A stretch of 64,000 bases of DNA from QHXQ01 sp038322995 (GCA_038322995.1 JBBQGM010000011.1:1-64000); one strand, 5' to 3'; shown: positions 53,072 through 62,847, numbered from the stretch's first letter. The notes: a model not told the origin generated them from the sequence alone. Numbers and translations are program-made.

Positions 53072-56000
53072 TCAGGCGTTGGCGCGCATGGCGTAGCGCC
53101 CGAGTTTTAATTGGAGCCCGCGGCGGGTGATGCCGAGGTCGCGGGAGGCGCGCGAGATGTTGCCGCCGTGTTTGCGCAGGATGGCGGCGATCATGCTGCG
53201 TTCGAGTTCTTCGACCGCTTCGGGTAGCGTCATATCTTCGGGGATGCCATCGTCGCTCGTGCCGAACCGCGCACCGCCCACACCCAATGAGTGGGGCGCA
53301 TAAGTACGCTGCAATTCGGGCGAGAGGTGCTCGGCGGTGATGAGCGTCTCATCCTCTGTGCGTGCGACGATGCGTTGAATTTCATTGATCAACTGGCGCA
53401 CGTTGCCGGGCCAGTCGCAGACCATTAGCAAGTCCATCGCTTCAGGCGACACGCGGATGCTGGAACGACCAAACTTGGCGGCGTAGTGATTGACGTAGTA
53501 ATTGACGATGGTCGGGATCTCCGAGCGGCGCTCGCGTAAGGGCGGCACGCGCAGCCGGATGACGTTCAACCGATAGTACAAATCTTCGCGGAAACGGCCG
53601 TCCTTGACCATCTCTTCCAAGTCTGTGTTCGTGGCCGCGATGATCCGCACGTCCACTTTGAGCGGGCGCTGCTCGCCGAGCGGTTGAATCTCGCCCTCTT
53701 GCAAAAAGCGTAACAGTTTCGGCTGAATGTCGAGCGGAAGATCGCCGATCTCGTCAAGAAATAATGTGCCGCCGGCCGCGGCGCGAATGACGCCCGGCGA
53801 ATCTGAGACCGCGCCCGTGAATGCACCTCTGCGATAGCCGAACAAGTAAGCATCGGACAACTCTTTCGGCACGGCCGTGCAGTTGAAGGGCACGAACACT
53901 TTGCTGCGCCGCGATGAGAGTGCGTGGATGGCGCGGGCGACAAGTTCTTTGCCCGTGCCCGATTCGCCAGTGACGAGTACGGTCACGTCGGACGAGCGAA
54001 TCTTATGCACCTCTTCGATGAGGCGCATCATCTCCGGGCTGGAATGAATAAAGCCGGGCATGACGCCTTGCACGCCGTCCTTTACCTGCTCCTGCCCGTC
54101 CCGCCCTTCTTGCTTTTGTGCGCGGAAAGCACACACGTCAAGACCAAGTTCGACCACGCGCAAGAGCGGATCAATCGAGACGCCACCGGGCAGCGTCGCC
54201 TGCTCGCGCGGGGCGACGACGAGCGTAACGGGCGCAGCTTGCGTTGTGTGCAGTGTGATGATCGAGGCGTCGTGCTGCGCGGCAAAACGCCCGCGCTCGC
54301 CTTCGCTGCGACTCAGCTTCTCGGCCAGATGCTCGCCTTCGGCCCGCGTCCAACCATGTGCGACGATGACGTGCGGGCGTTCGTCTGCGCCCGCCTCCAA
54401 GATCAAAATTCGACGCACGCTCGTCTCTTGATACAGCACGGCCGCGAGTTCGCGCAGCAGCAATTCGCGGGACGTGACCGCATCGGTCAGGCGCGACAGC
54501 ACGAGATGCATCAGCGGCGAAGTGGCGGGCCGTTGCTGTTCGGGTGCGTTGCGGTCGAGCGCCGCGAGGGCGGCGTCCGCGCGTTCGGTGTCGCGCTGTG
54601 CGCCGAGCGCGCGAAAAGCTTGGGCGGCTTCTGTCAAAGACTCTTCAGCCCGTTCAGGTTGCACTTGCGTGTAAGCGCGGCCGAGTTCGTAGCGTGCGCG
54701 TGCGCTGCGGTAGCGGTCGCCGAGCGTCTCGAAGATAGACACGCTGCGCCCGAAGTGCTGTGCGGCCCGCACCGCATCGCCCTGCGCCAGCGCGCACAGA
54801 CCTTGTATGCGCTGCTCGTCGCCGGCCACGCCCAGATCAGCATTGGCCGGGTCGCCCATCTCGTCCGCGAGCGTCTGTAGTTGTGCGGCGCATTCGGTCG
54901 TGTTGCCCATCAGCAGATTGGCTTCGGCAATCACGAGCCGCGAGTCGAGCACGGCCTGCCGGTCGCCAATGCGGTCGGCCAGTAGCAACGCCTGTTCGCC
55001 GCTCTCGCGTGCGTTCGTCGGCTCGTGCAAGGCCAGATAGCAACGGCCGAGCGTGCGCAAGGGCTGGCCGGCGTACCATTTGTTTGTGTCCTCTTGTGCG
55101 AGACGTACGGCGCGTTCGAGGTATTCACGCGATTCCGTCAACTCGCCGCGCAGCATGAGCAACTCGCCGAGCGAATCGAGAATCATCGGCACTCTGCGCC
55201 CGCGCTCGTCAATCTCCGTGGCGAGCGCGAGGGCGCGTTCCAGCGCGGACTGAGCACGCTCCCAATCGCCCATGAGCGTTAAATGCACGCCGAGATTGTT
55301 GTAGCCGTCGGCGGCGTTCACTTTATGCTCGGTGCGTTCGTAATAACTGATCGCTTTTTCGAGATGCCCGATGCCCTCGTGCGGGCGCTTGAGGAAGCCA
55401 CACGCGCCGGCCATGTTGGTATAAATTTTGCCGAGCAGATAAGGCGCGGGATGATCACCGACGAGTTTGAGCGATTGCTCAAAGTTTTCCAGTGCGAGGT
55501 CCCAGCTACCCTCAAAGAAATCGGCGAGACCGATAGCGAAATAGGCTTCGGCAAGGCCGCGCCAATCGCCCGTGCCCCGGAAATGTTCGAGTGCCTGCTG
55601 CGCGTGATCGCGTGCGATGGTGTATTCGTTGATGGAACGATAGACACGCGCGAGCGCGAGATAGACCGCGCCGAGTTGGGCCGCATGGCCGCGCTCCTTC
55701 GCCTCGTCGAGCGTCGCGTTCAGGAACGCGATGGCTCTGGGATAATCGCCCGTCAGGATATAGCCCAATCCGATCTGCACGCCCAGGCAGGCCGCGGCTT
55801 CGCCTTCGAGTTGCTTGCGTTCGTTGGGGGCTTCGTACATGCGCACGGCTTCGAGCGACTCACTGTAGCGGCCCTGCATTTCCAGCGCGCTCGATAATGA
55901 GCAGCGCGCGCGGGCTAAAAGTGAAGCGTCCGCGCGCGGCATGCGCGTGATGCCGGCGACGCGCTTGATGACTTCAGATGACTGCCCCTGATCGAGCAAC

Positions 56001-56176
56001 TGCCGCACCACTTCTAGCTCTTGCTCCAAGGCACGGCGTTGGGCCTGCGCACGGGCGCGCAGACGTGCGTCCACAAGGCGGCCCGTGCCCGCTTCGCCTT
56101 TATCCTTGCTCACGTCCCGGTGAGTTGTCGGCGGCTGCTTGTTCATCGGCTCGTGTTCAATATAGTTGGGAAACAT
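53072..56176 (-). CDS. Sigma-54 activator with N-terminal TPR array and GAF-like domain
   Basis: 1034 residues from the ATG at 56176 (AGGA six bases upstream); a TTG four codons earlier is also open. The N-terminal ~530 residues are about ten TPR repeats. A GAF-like segment follows at about 560-690. The AAA+ domain has Walker A GESGTGKE (near 737), the sigma54-contacting GAFTGA (near 785), Walker B GGTLFLDEIGDL and WPGNVRQL. A Fis-type helix-turn-helix ends the protein (ISRASRDLGITRRGLQLKL). There is no phosphorylation receiver domain, so protein-protein or ligand signals via TPR/GAF are likely. Target promoters are unknown. Confidence 0.9.
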   Translation of the reverse strand: MFPNYIEHEPMNKQPPTTHRDVSKDKGEAGTGRLVDARLRARAQAQRRALEQELEVVRQLLDQGQSSEVIKRVAGITRMPRADASLLARARCSLSSALEMQGRYSESLEAVRMYEAPNERKQLEGEAAACLGVQIGLGYILTGDYPRAIAFLNATLDEAKERGHAAQLGAVYLALARVYRSINEYTIARDHAQQALEHFRGTGDWRGLAEAYFAIGLADFFEGSWDLALENFEQSLKLVGDHPAPYLLGKIYTNMAGACGFLKRPHEGIGHLEKAISYYERTEHKVNAADGYNNLGVHLTLMGDWERAQSALERALALATEIDERGRRVPMILDSLGELLMLRGELTESREYLERAVRLAQEDTNKWYAGQPLRTLGRCYLALHEPTNARESGEQALLLADRIGDRQAVLDSRLVIAEANLLMGNTTECAAQLQTLADEMGDPANADLGVAGDEQRIQGLCALAQGDAVRAAQHFGRSVSIFETLGDRYRSARARYELGRAYTQVQPERAEESLTEAAQAFRALGAQRDTERADAALAALDRNAPEQQRPATSPLMHLVLSRLTDAVTSRELLLRELAAVLYQETSVRRILILEAGADERPHVIVAHGWTRAEGEHLAEKLSRSEGERGRFAAQHDASIITLHTTQAAPVTLVVAPREQATLPGGVSIDPLLRVVELGLDVCAFRAQKQEGRDGQEQVKDGVQGVMPGFIHSSPEMMRLIEEVHKIRSSDVTVLVTGESGTGKELVARAIHALSSRRSKVFVPFNCTAVPKELSDAYLFGYRRGAFTGAVSDSPGVIRAAAGGTLFLDEIGDLPLDIQPKLLRFLQEGEIQPLGEQRPLKVDVRIIAATNTDLEEMVKDGRFREDLYYRLNVIRLRVPPLRERRSEIPTIVNYYVNHYAAKFGRSSIRVSPEAMDLLMVCDWPGNVRQLINEIQRIVARTEDETLITAEHLSPELQRTYAPHSLGVGGARFGTSDDGIPEDMTLPEAVEELERSMIAAILRKHGGNISRASRDLGITRRGLQLKLGRYAMRANA

Positions 56177-56251
56177 ATCGATCCTCAACAGGCTGCGGCA
56201 GCCCGGCGCTAGTGTGCATTAAATTGTGCGGGCGTTCTGCCCAAGTTTTTT

Positions 56252-57163
56252 TTAACTATGTGGGTGCAGAAATAGGGTGCGGTAACGACTGGTCGGTACG
56301 AAATCTGCGCGCAGATAGAAGTCACGCGCCCGCAAGTTCTGCTCGTTAGCCAATAGACAAAGCGCATCGGTGCGACTCAGCAATTCGCGGCTCAGTTGCG
56401 CCAGGCAGCGCAGTCCATAACCTTGGCCACGGACAGAAGGGTGAACATATACGCCTTCGATATAGCTCACCGCCGGCGTCTCCGAGACCACATCGCTTTT
56501 GAAGAGCAACGGGCCATCCTCAAGCCACACCCACACGCGCCCCTGTTCAATGCGCCGGATGGTGCGGGCACGCAGGCCCTCCGGGTCAGCTTCGAGCGAA
56601 TTGACGCCACGCTCGCTGCGCAACAGATCAACGTGGGCGAGCAACACCGCGTCCAAATCAGCAACCGTCGCCGGCCGCAAGCCGTTGATGGGCGCGGATA
56701 CTTCAGCCGGTCGCTGACGCAGCAGTAGCAATTCGTAGCAATCCTGCTGGGCCAGCCGCGCAGGGTCGGCGTAGTGCTGCCAGAAGCGCGCGATCTGGGA
56801 CTCTTCGCCCATGATGAGGTACGCTTGCGGACACGCACGCGTCTGCGTCGCAAAGGCGGCGAGCGCAGCGTCTGTGCGGGCCTCAGCCAGCACTGTGCGC
56901 CCGATCAGGGCAATGCCAGTGAGCCGCCCGGCCGCGTCGCGGTAGCCGTAGAACGTGCCCCGGTTCAAGGGACTGTCGAGGCCGTTGTCGCGGATGCAGC
57001 TCGCCATCACGACGGTGTGAATGGGCCGCGCGTTGAGGAATGCCAGGGCCTCGCGCTCGCGCCCGCGCGCGAGCGGCTGCGGCGCGGATAGGTTGCAGGT
57101 GTCGGGTCGTTCGGCGTTCGCAGTCAGTTCAGTGAGCGTTCGGTTGCTGTGAGATTGAAACAT
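56252..57163 (-). CDS. GNAT acetyltransferase with DUF4081-like N-terminal domain
   Basis: 303 residues from the ATG at 57163; the frame is open 12 codons further. The C-terminal GNAT domain has IEGVYVHPSVRGQGYGLRCLAQLSR (acyl-CoA loop RGQGYG) and LCLLANEQNLRARDFYLRADF. The N-terminal half (GTFYGYRDAAGRLTGIALIGRTVL) resembles the DUF4081 domain seen in paired GNAT-like proteins. Acceptor unknown. No strong ribosome site is visible. Downstream of the subtilase gene on the same strand, 79 bases away. Confidence 0.75.
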   Translation of the reverse strand: MFQSHSNRTLTELTANAERPDTCNLSAPQPLARGREREALAFLNARPIHTVVMASCIRDNGLDSPLNRGTFYGYRDAAGRLTGIALIGRTVLAEARTDAALAAFATQTRACPQAYLIMGEESQIARFWQHYADPARLAQQDCYELLLLRQRPAEVSAPINGLRPATVADLDAVLLAHVDLLRSERGVNSLEADPEGLRARTIRRIEQGRVWVWLEDGPLLFKSDVVSETPAVSYIEGVYVHPSVRGQGYGLRCLAQLSRELLSRTDALCLLANEQNLRARDFYLRADFVPTSRYRTLFLHPHS

Positions 57164-57242
57164 AAATGAAAGGCTGGAACAGGTGCGCGGCACGCACAAA
57201 CGCTTTTCTTTCTTCCTACCGCACTATTCACAACGGTCTATA

Positions 57243-59447
57243 TTAGTAGCCAATGTGATCCGAGCCGCCATCGAGCACGACGGGCATAGCGGCGGTCGCT
57301 TCCCCGCCCGCCTCGGTCGTCTCTGCACGGGCGATGGCTTCGCTGACGAGTATACCCTCACTGACAAGGATACCATCGCTGCTAAGTATGCCTTCGCTGA
57401 CGAGAATGCCGTGGCCTTCGACGGGCCGGTCGAGTGTGCGCCAGTCGAGCAGTTCGCGCGTGCCTACGTAAGCTGTGCCCTGGCCTAGCGCGCCGCCGTT
57501 GCTCGTATAGATCGTCTCGCTGACGAGGATGCCTTCGCTGACCAGTATTCCATCGCCGATGAGGATACCTTCGCTGACTAAGATGCCGTCGCTGAGCAGG
57601 AAGCCTGTGCCATAGACACGCTGGTAGGTGGTAATGAGATTTGGCCCGGTGGCGAAGCTGTAGTTCAGCACGATGCCCTGCGCCCAGGGGAATGTCTGCC
57701 CGGCAATCGTGGTGTGCTGATCGGGCGCTGGCCCTGTCAGCATCGGCGCACCGAGCGGAGTGTTATTGGTCAAATCGGTGCGGACAAGTCTGGCCAGCCT
57801 GACCGCGCCTTCGATGTTTAGTTCGCCCGCGCCCTGCTCGAAGATATTGAAGCCTGCGAGCGGTTGCGCCGAGTACATCAAGAGCGCTTTGATCATGTTC
57901 GGCGTGAGCGTTGGGTTGGCTTGCAGCAACAGGGCGGCTGCGCCGGCCACGATGGGCGCGGCCATCGACGTGCCGCTCAGCGTCATCATCTCACGGGGAC
58001 TTGAGTTCGAGACGAACGCGCGGAGGTTGTGGGTAGTAGCTAGCAGATTCCCGCCGGCACAGGCTGCGATCAACTTGTTGCCGGGCGCGATCAAATCAGG
58101 CTTGATTAAGTTGTCGTAGTGCCGCACGCCGCCCGCGTCCAAGTAAAAACTGCGCGTCGGCCCGCGCGAACTATAGGAAGCGACGCCGTCGTCGCCGCGC
58201 GCATTCGTGCCGTAAGTGTTCGCTGCGCCAACCGTCAAAGCGGACGGCTCGTTCCCCGGCGAGTGAATCTGACCGTAAACTTTGCGCCCCTCACTGTCGC
58301 GCCCACTGTTGCCCGCCGCCGCGACGACCACGATGCCGGCGTCAACCAACCGGCGCACGGCGAGGCAGACCGGATCGTTGCGATAAGAATCAATCGCCGG
58401 TAGGCCAAGGCTCATGTTGACAACGCGAATGTTGTATCTGCTCTGGTTCGTCGGATTGCTGGTGCTGAGTGGTCGGGATGGATCGACCGGACTCATTATC
58501 CAGTTGAGCGCGTTCAAGAGGTAGGTGACGCGCCCTGAACCGGTGGCATCCAGCACACGCAAATTGATAATGTTCGCGTTGGGCGCGATGCCGATATATG
58601 CGGCGTTGGCGATGCGCCCGTTGCCGGCCGCGAGCGAAGCGACATGTGTGCCGTGGCCGTAGTCATCATCGGGGTTACCGTATTCGACAAAGTCTTGCTT
58701 AGCGACGATCCGCACGTCACTGCTGGTGGTGCGCCCATCGAGAAACGACTTGTGATTGTCTTCAATGCCCGAATCAAGAATAGCGATGCCGATGCCCGTG
58801 CCATCCAGACCGGGTGTAGCCTGATTACGCACAAGGTCTGCGCCCGTCGTCGCGGAGACGTGCCCGAGCGTGCGCACTTCCCGGTCAGGCGAAATGAATG
58901 TGACCTCATTGAAGGAAGACAGTTCGCCGACCACGCTCGCCGGCATCGAGGCGATCACGTAATTCAAATTCTGTAGGCTGTAATCAACATGCACGTTCGG
59001 GCGTTGGTAGATCGCGTTGACGCCCGCGCTCGGCGCAGCATTGAACCGGCAGACGACACGGAACGTGCCCCGCCGATTCATGCCTTTACCAAGCCGCGAA
59101 AAGAGGTCAGGCGATATTTTATCGGCGCGCGTACTCATTTTCTGGCCGCCGGCATTAACCGCGTCTACGCCGACTGGCTGCCCCTTAGCGGCCATGGCAT
59201 CCACGTGCGCGGGAACGACCGCCTGTGCTTGTGGTACGTTGAATGGGACAACGGTAGGTGGCGTAAATACGACAGCCGGATGTACCTGCTTATCACGCCC
59301 TGCCTTGGTCTTAGTTTGCTTGTCGCGGCTGGCTACTGTCTGCTCGCGCGTTTGGGCGCTCAGTCCCGGCAGGCCGGCACAGCACAACGTCCACAGCAGT
59401 AGGCTGGCGACGCAAGATTTCAGGCTTAAGTATTTATAACTAAACAT
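57243..59447 (-). CDS. Exported subtilisin-family (S8) protease with C-terminal GILVSE hexapeptide repeats
   Basis: 734 residues with a signal peptide at about 1-32 and a propeptide-like region to about 200. The triad is complete: Asp225 (AILDSGIE), His268 (GHGTHVAS) and Ser494 (SGTSMAAP). After the catalytic domain, two arrays of about five hexapeptides (GILVSE, GILIGD, GILSSD variants) lie near residues 615-648 and 680-705, split by a linker with ELLDWRTLDRP. Hexapeptides with this spacing suggest a beta-solenoid stalk or anchor. Codons vary between copies, so the repeat is kept at the protein level. A surface or secreted peptidase. Confidence 0.9.
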   Translation of the reverse strand: MFSYKYLSLKSCVASLLLWTLCCAGLPGLSAQTREQTVASRDKQTKTKAGRDKQVHPAVVFTPPTVVPFNVPQAQAVVPAHVDAMAAKGQPVGVDAVNAGGQKMSTRADKISPDLFSRLGKGMNRRGTFRVVCRFNAAPSAGVNAIYQRPNVHVDYSLQNLNYVIASMPASVVGELSSFNEVTFISPDREVRTLGHVSATTGADLVRNQATPGLDGTGIGIAILDSGIEDNHKSFLDGRTTSSDVRIVAKQDFVEYGNPDDDYGHGTHVASLAAGNGRIANAAYIGIAPNANIINLRVLDATGSGRVTYLLNALNWIMSPVDPSRPLSTSNPTNQSRYNIRVVNMSLGLPAIDSYRNDPVCLAVRRLVDAGIVVVAAAGNSGRDSEGRKVYGQIHSPGNEPSALTVGAANTYGTNARGDDGVASYSSRGPTRSFYLDAGGVRHYDNLIKPDLIAPGNKLIAACAGGNLLATTHNLRAFVSNSSPREMMTLSGTSMAAPIVAGAAALLLQANPTLTPNMIKALLMYSAQPLAGFNIFEQGAGELNIEGAVRLARLVRTDLTNNTPLGAPMLTGPAPDQHTTIAGQTFPWAQGIVLNYSFATGPNLITTYQRVYGTGFLLSDGILVSEGILIGDGILVSEGILVSETIYTSNGGALGQGTAYVGTRELLDWRTLDRPVEGHGILVSEGILSSDGILVSEGILVSEAIARAETTEAGGEATAAMPVVLDGGSDHIGY
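57338..57411 (-). repeat. Second hexapeptide-coding repeat array of the subtilase
   Basis: Eighteen-base units coding GILVSE-type hexapeptides, four to five copies, with different synonymous codons in each copy (for example ATA, ATC and ATT for Ile). Part of the subtilase gene. Confidence 0.75.
57505..57598 (-). repeat. First hexapeptide-coding repeat array of the subtilase
   Basis: Five 18-base units coding GILVSE, GILIGD, GILVSE, GILVSE and TIYTSN. Same unit as the array at 57338, separated by about 95 bases of non-repeat coding sequence. Confidence 0.75.
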
Positions 59448-60264
59448 GTTGGTTATATGAATTATGTCGCGCCGCCCGTCACTGACAGGCTCAGACCTTA
59501 AGCGCCCGCAACCGACTCAAACCACGCGGGCGGCAATCAAGCAAGAAAACTTACGGGCTAAGAAAACTAAACCGAACGAGCGCCTTCGACAGACAAGCGT
59601 TTGACTATCGGAGCGTGCGAATCGTTGCAAACCAACCGGGCAAATACTTGCTATCTCAATTGTCCCCTTCACCGGTCATCCTTAAGAGAAATGCAATCAT
59701 TGTGCCAGGCACCTGATACCTTAATAATAATTCTCGTCCGCACAGCGCCTCTGCCCGACGTTAAAGCTCTCGTAGGCGGAAACAATGGACAATCGGCGGG
59801 TCTAGCGCTAACGGCTCGCGTCCGAACCCCGTGCCGGGCATGCGTGGCCAGTGCTGTTCGCTGCCAGGATTCAACCCGCCGTCCTGTATATCCGATTCAC
59901 ACATGCTACCTGCTTCACACATTGAAGGCTAACCCAATGTTTATGTGGGTCAGACGGCGTTAACGTGGAGCGTCAGGCCCATACTGCGAATAGAGTACAC
60001 ATATTCAAGCCAACTCACCAGATCGGCTGCTGTTTAGAATCAATGCTGTTACGCTGAGCAGAAACCATAATTCCCTATCTCCCAACTGCATTTCCATCGT
60101 GGCATGGCGGTTGAACTAGCGTAGCAGCGGCAAGACTCGGAGGGCAGATCAGCATCATCGACATTTGCCCCAAGCAATTGCTGCAAGGCAGGGTTTAGCG
60201 CCTGTGCTCACTCACAAGCAGGCGCTGTTACAAAGCAATGATGAACACGAGGAGAATTAGCACA
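59448..60264. other. Noncoding region of about 0.8 kb between subtilase and DUF4214 protein
   Basis: No credible gene on either strand; the longest frame (59601-59963) has no ribosome site and an un-protein-like composition. Base composition is more AT-rich and even than the flanks. Notable elements: a perfect GTGCC-A-GGCAC palindrome near 59700, and an 8-base stem agcgcctg/caggcgct (60197-60204 with 60219-60226) just before the DUF4214 gene. Both gene promoters should lie here, but I cannot place them. Confidence 0.45.
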
Positions 60265-62046
60265 ATGAATCGCCCGATCAACCAACTTCGCGCTTATGGC
60301 TTGCGCCTCGCCCTACTAGGCTTGACGCTTTGCGCCGGGCTGCTATCGCTGACCATCAGCCACGCCGCCGCCGCCAATAGCCAGCACACGCTGGCCGGCC
60401 CAAGCTATCTGTCTAGCGGCAGCGGCCGCGACGGTAATCCGACACCGTCGCCCTCGCCCACGGCATCCCCCTCGCCCACGGCGTCGCCCTCGCCTTCTCC
60501 TACAACATCGCCGTCGCCATCACCATCGCCATCTGCGTCACCGACACCGTCGCCCGCACCCGGCGTGGAGACGCGCGTGGAGATCGATCTTGTCGGCGCG
60601 TCACTCAATGGCACGACGCCACGAGGTGAAGTCGAATTGCGCCGTCGCGCGGACGGCAGCCGCGAATTCGAGGTCAAACTGCGGAACGTAAATCTGGCGG
60701 CCGGCACGCGCTTGAACGTGCTTGTGGACGGCCGGAAGGTCGGCGAGCTAACGCTAACGTCACAACTTGACGGTGAGTTTGAGTTGGATACGCGCGACGG
60801 GCAGACGTTGCCGCCGGTTGTGAGCGGGACGACTGTCTCGGTCACGAATCTGGCGGGCGCGACCATTGTGGCGGGCGCGTTCACCGTCACGCTGCCGCCG
60901 CCGGGGCCGACCCCGACACCCAGCCCAACGCCCGGCCCGACACCGACGCCGCAGCCCGGCGCGGAGACGCGCTTGCGCATCGCGCTCGTCGGCGCGGCTG
61001 TCAACGGCGTCATCCCGAAAGGACATGCGGATTTCCGTGTGCGCGCCGATGGGCGTAAGCAATTTGAGGTCGAAGTCGAAGACGTGAACCTGCCCGCGGG
61101 CACGCTCTTCACCGTGCTGGTTGATAGCGTGAACGTCGGGCAGATCGCGCTGGGGCAGTTCTTCAAGGGCGAGCTTGAATTAGAGGCTGAACATGGGCAA
61201 AGCGTGCCGGCGATCAATCCGGGTACGACCGTGGCGGTCATCAACAGCGCGGGCGCAACGCTGGTTATCGGCAGCTTCGGCACGCTCGCGTCAGCTTCCG
61301 TGCAAGTGAATCCGCTCGAAGACTCAAGCTTCTTCGTGCGCCAGCAGTACGTTGATTTTCTGAACCGTGCGCCGGACGAGGCGGGCTTCAACGCCTGGGT
61401 CGGCGTACTCAATCGTTGCGCGGAGAACGGCTACGGCACGACGCATCCTGAGTGCGACCGCGTGCAGATTTCCTCCGGCTTCTATCGCTCGCAGGAGTTT
61501 CTGGGGCGCGGCTACTTCATCTATCGCGCCTACGAAGCCGCACTAGGGCGGCTGCCCCACTACAACGAGTTTCTGCCCGAGCTTGGCCGCATCGGCCGCG
61601 CGCAGACTGAAGTTGAGCTTGAGGTTGAGAAGTCGGCTTATCTTGAAGACGTGCTGCATCGCGCCGAGTTCAACGAGCACTACGCCGGCCTGACTGACGC
61701 GGCGCACGCTGAAGATTTCGTTAATCGCCTGGAGCAAACAGCGGGCGTGCGGCTCTCGAATCACGCACTGTTGGTGGATGACATGCGGCGCGGGGCCCGG
61801 AGCGCAGCGCAAACCCTGCGGGCGTTCCTCGACAGCCGCGAAGTCAACGACCGCTTCGTCAATCGCGGCTTCGTCACGATGCAGTATTTTGGTTATCTGC
61901 GCCGCGACCCGGAACCGGCCGGCTGGAACGCATGGGTTGACATCATTACTAATGGGCGCGGCGAGATTCAACCCGGCGAATATCGCCCGCTCATCTTCGG
62001 TTTCGTTCACTCGCAAGAGTATCGTAACCGTTTCGGTCGCCCATAA
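60265..62046 (+). CDS. Exported DUF4214 protein with Pro-Ser-Thr linkers and a duplicated domain
   Basis: 593 residues from the ATG at 60265, with GAGGAG eleven bases upstream; an ATG at 60238 has no ribosome site. Signal peptide at about 1-35. A (PS/PT)n linker at about 57-98 leads to two copies of a roughly 105-residue beta domain (ETRVEIDLVGASLNG... and ETRLRIALVGAAVNG...), joined by a second PTPSPTPGP linker. The C-terminus (about 350-593) has DUF4214 repeats: FVRQQYVDFLNRAPDEAGFNAWV and VTMQYFGYLRRDPEPAGWNAWV. DUF4214 proteins are secreted or surface-bound, some linked to S-layers; function unknown. Followed by a terminator. Confidence 0.82.
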   Translation: MNRPINQLRAYGLRLALLGLTLCAGLLSLTISHAAAANSQHTLAGPSYLSSGSGRDGNPTPSPSPTASPSPTASPSPSPTTSPSPSPSPSASPTPSPAPGVETRVEIDLVGASLNGTTPRGEVELRRRADGSREFEVKLRNVNLAAGTRLNVLVDGRKVGELTLTSQLDGEFELDTRDGQTLPPVVSGTTVSVTNLAGATIVAGAFTVTLPPPGPTPTPSPTPGPTPTPQPGAETRLRIALVGAAVNGVIPKGHADFRVRADGRKQFEVEVEDVNLPAGTLFTVLVDSVNVGQIALGQFFKGELELEAEHGQSVPAINPGTTVAVINSAGATLVIGSFGTLASASVQVNPLEDSSFFVRQQYVDFLNRAPDEAGFNAWVGVLNRCAENGYGTTHPECDRVQISSGFYRSQEFLGRGYFIYRAYEAALGRLPHYNEFLPELGRIGRAQTEVELEVEKSAYLEDVLHRAEFNEHYAGLTDAAHAEDFVNRLEQTAGVRLSNHALLVDDMRRGARSAAQTLRAFLDSREVNDRFVNRGFVTMQYFGYLRRDPEPAGWNAWVDIITNGRGEIQPGEYRPLIFGFVHSQEYRNRFGRP

Positions 62047-62188
62047 TGATTCAGGCCGGCGTCGTAACCAAAGCGACTAAAGGGTTCTCGTGCGCGGAGG
62101 CAGCCAGCGCCACCACGCTCGACAATTCAGCCGCATACTTGCAGGGCTGGCGGCTGGCACTGAAAGGCGATGCCCACATAATCCTGAA

Positions 62189-62228
62189 GGGGCTGGCGGC
62201 GCACAATGCGCCGCCAGCCCCATTTTCT
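62189..62228 (+). terminator. Intrinsic terminator after the DUF4214 gene
   Basis: A perfect 15-base stem, ggggctggcggcgca (62189-62203) with its complement (62207-62221), around a CAA loop, then attttctt. Convergent with the gene ending at 62244. Confidence 0.85.
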
Positions 62229-62243
62229 TGGAAAACTCGTAGG

Positions 62244-62738
62244 TCAGTCCTTCTTTTCGGCAACCCGCTTTTGAACGGCCAATACATCCGCCGCGGAAGT
62301 CAAGATTTTTTGCAAGAGACCCTTGGGCTGCGGGTCAGAGGCGTGCAGCCCCAGCATGACATGCACAACCTTAGTGATCGAGAGCACGACCTGATCGACA
62401 TCCTTCGTTGAATACCAGGGGCCGATGCCGACATGCACACGCCCCCGCTCGTCGCGCCAGGCTTCGATGTTCTCCAGGTCGACGGCGCGGGCGATCTCTT
62501 CCGTGTCAGTATCCGGCGGCAGTGCAAGGACGACCGATGAGCGATCTTCTTCCACCCAGTCGCAACCGATGCCGACTGTTTCACCCAGCCCCGCCTTAAC
62601 ATCTGTGGCGACGGCCTGCAACGCGGCCCGCGTCGCTGCGAGCAATCGTCTTTGCGCCTGCGGCACGCGCGAGCCCGTAGGGCCTGCGCTAGCGCCGCCC
62701 TGCGCGTTCGCGACCACAGACGGCGTGCGCCACGCCAT
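62244..62738 (-). CDS. Uncharacterised small protein upstream-coded with nickel/cobalt transporter genes
   Basis: 164 residues from the ATG at 62738; a GTG six codons earlier is also open. The centre (VGIGCDWVEEDRSSVVLALPPDTDTEEIARAVDLENIEAW) is alpha/beta in pattern and the C-terminal 60 residues are helical. No signal peptide or membrane helix. I do not recognise it. It lies downstream of cbiO on the same strand (109-base gap), so co-transcription is possible. Confidence 0.55.
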   Translation of the reverse strand: MAWRTPSVVANAQGGASAGPTGSRVPQAQRRLLAATRAALQAVATDVKAGLGETVGIGCDWVEEDRSSVVLALPPDTDTEEIARAVDLENIEAWRDERGRVHVGIGPWYSTKDVDQVVLSITKVVHVMLGLHASDPQPKGLLQKILTSAADVLAVQKRVAEKKD

Positions 62739-62847
62739 CAACTTCGTCCCCCGCACGGGGGGCCCGCCGGTGGCGGCGAGTTCTCAATAACCTTCCCAGC
62801 GTCCACGCCAGCGACTCATTATGATCCCTCCTCTTTCGACTACTTAA

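Noticed and set aside
57338..57598. CRISPR-like spaced repeats
   Set aside because: Units are 18 bases, in frame and code GILVSE-type hexapeptides with varying synonymous codons. There are no unique spacers and no cas genes.
59601..59963. A possible 120-residue gene in the 0.8 kb gap
   Set aside because: No ribosome site, Cys- and Arg-rich random-like composition and no neighbours on an operon; regarded as noncoding.
60405..61412. A 335-codon minus-strand frame with GDGVGDADGDG-like repeats
   Set aside because: It is the complement of the Pro-Ser-Thr linkers of the DUF4214 protein; the repeats are an artefact of reading that low-complexity DNA backwards.
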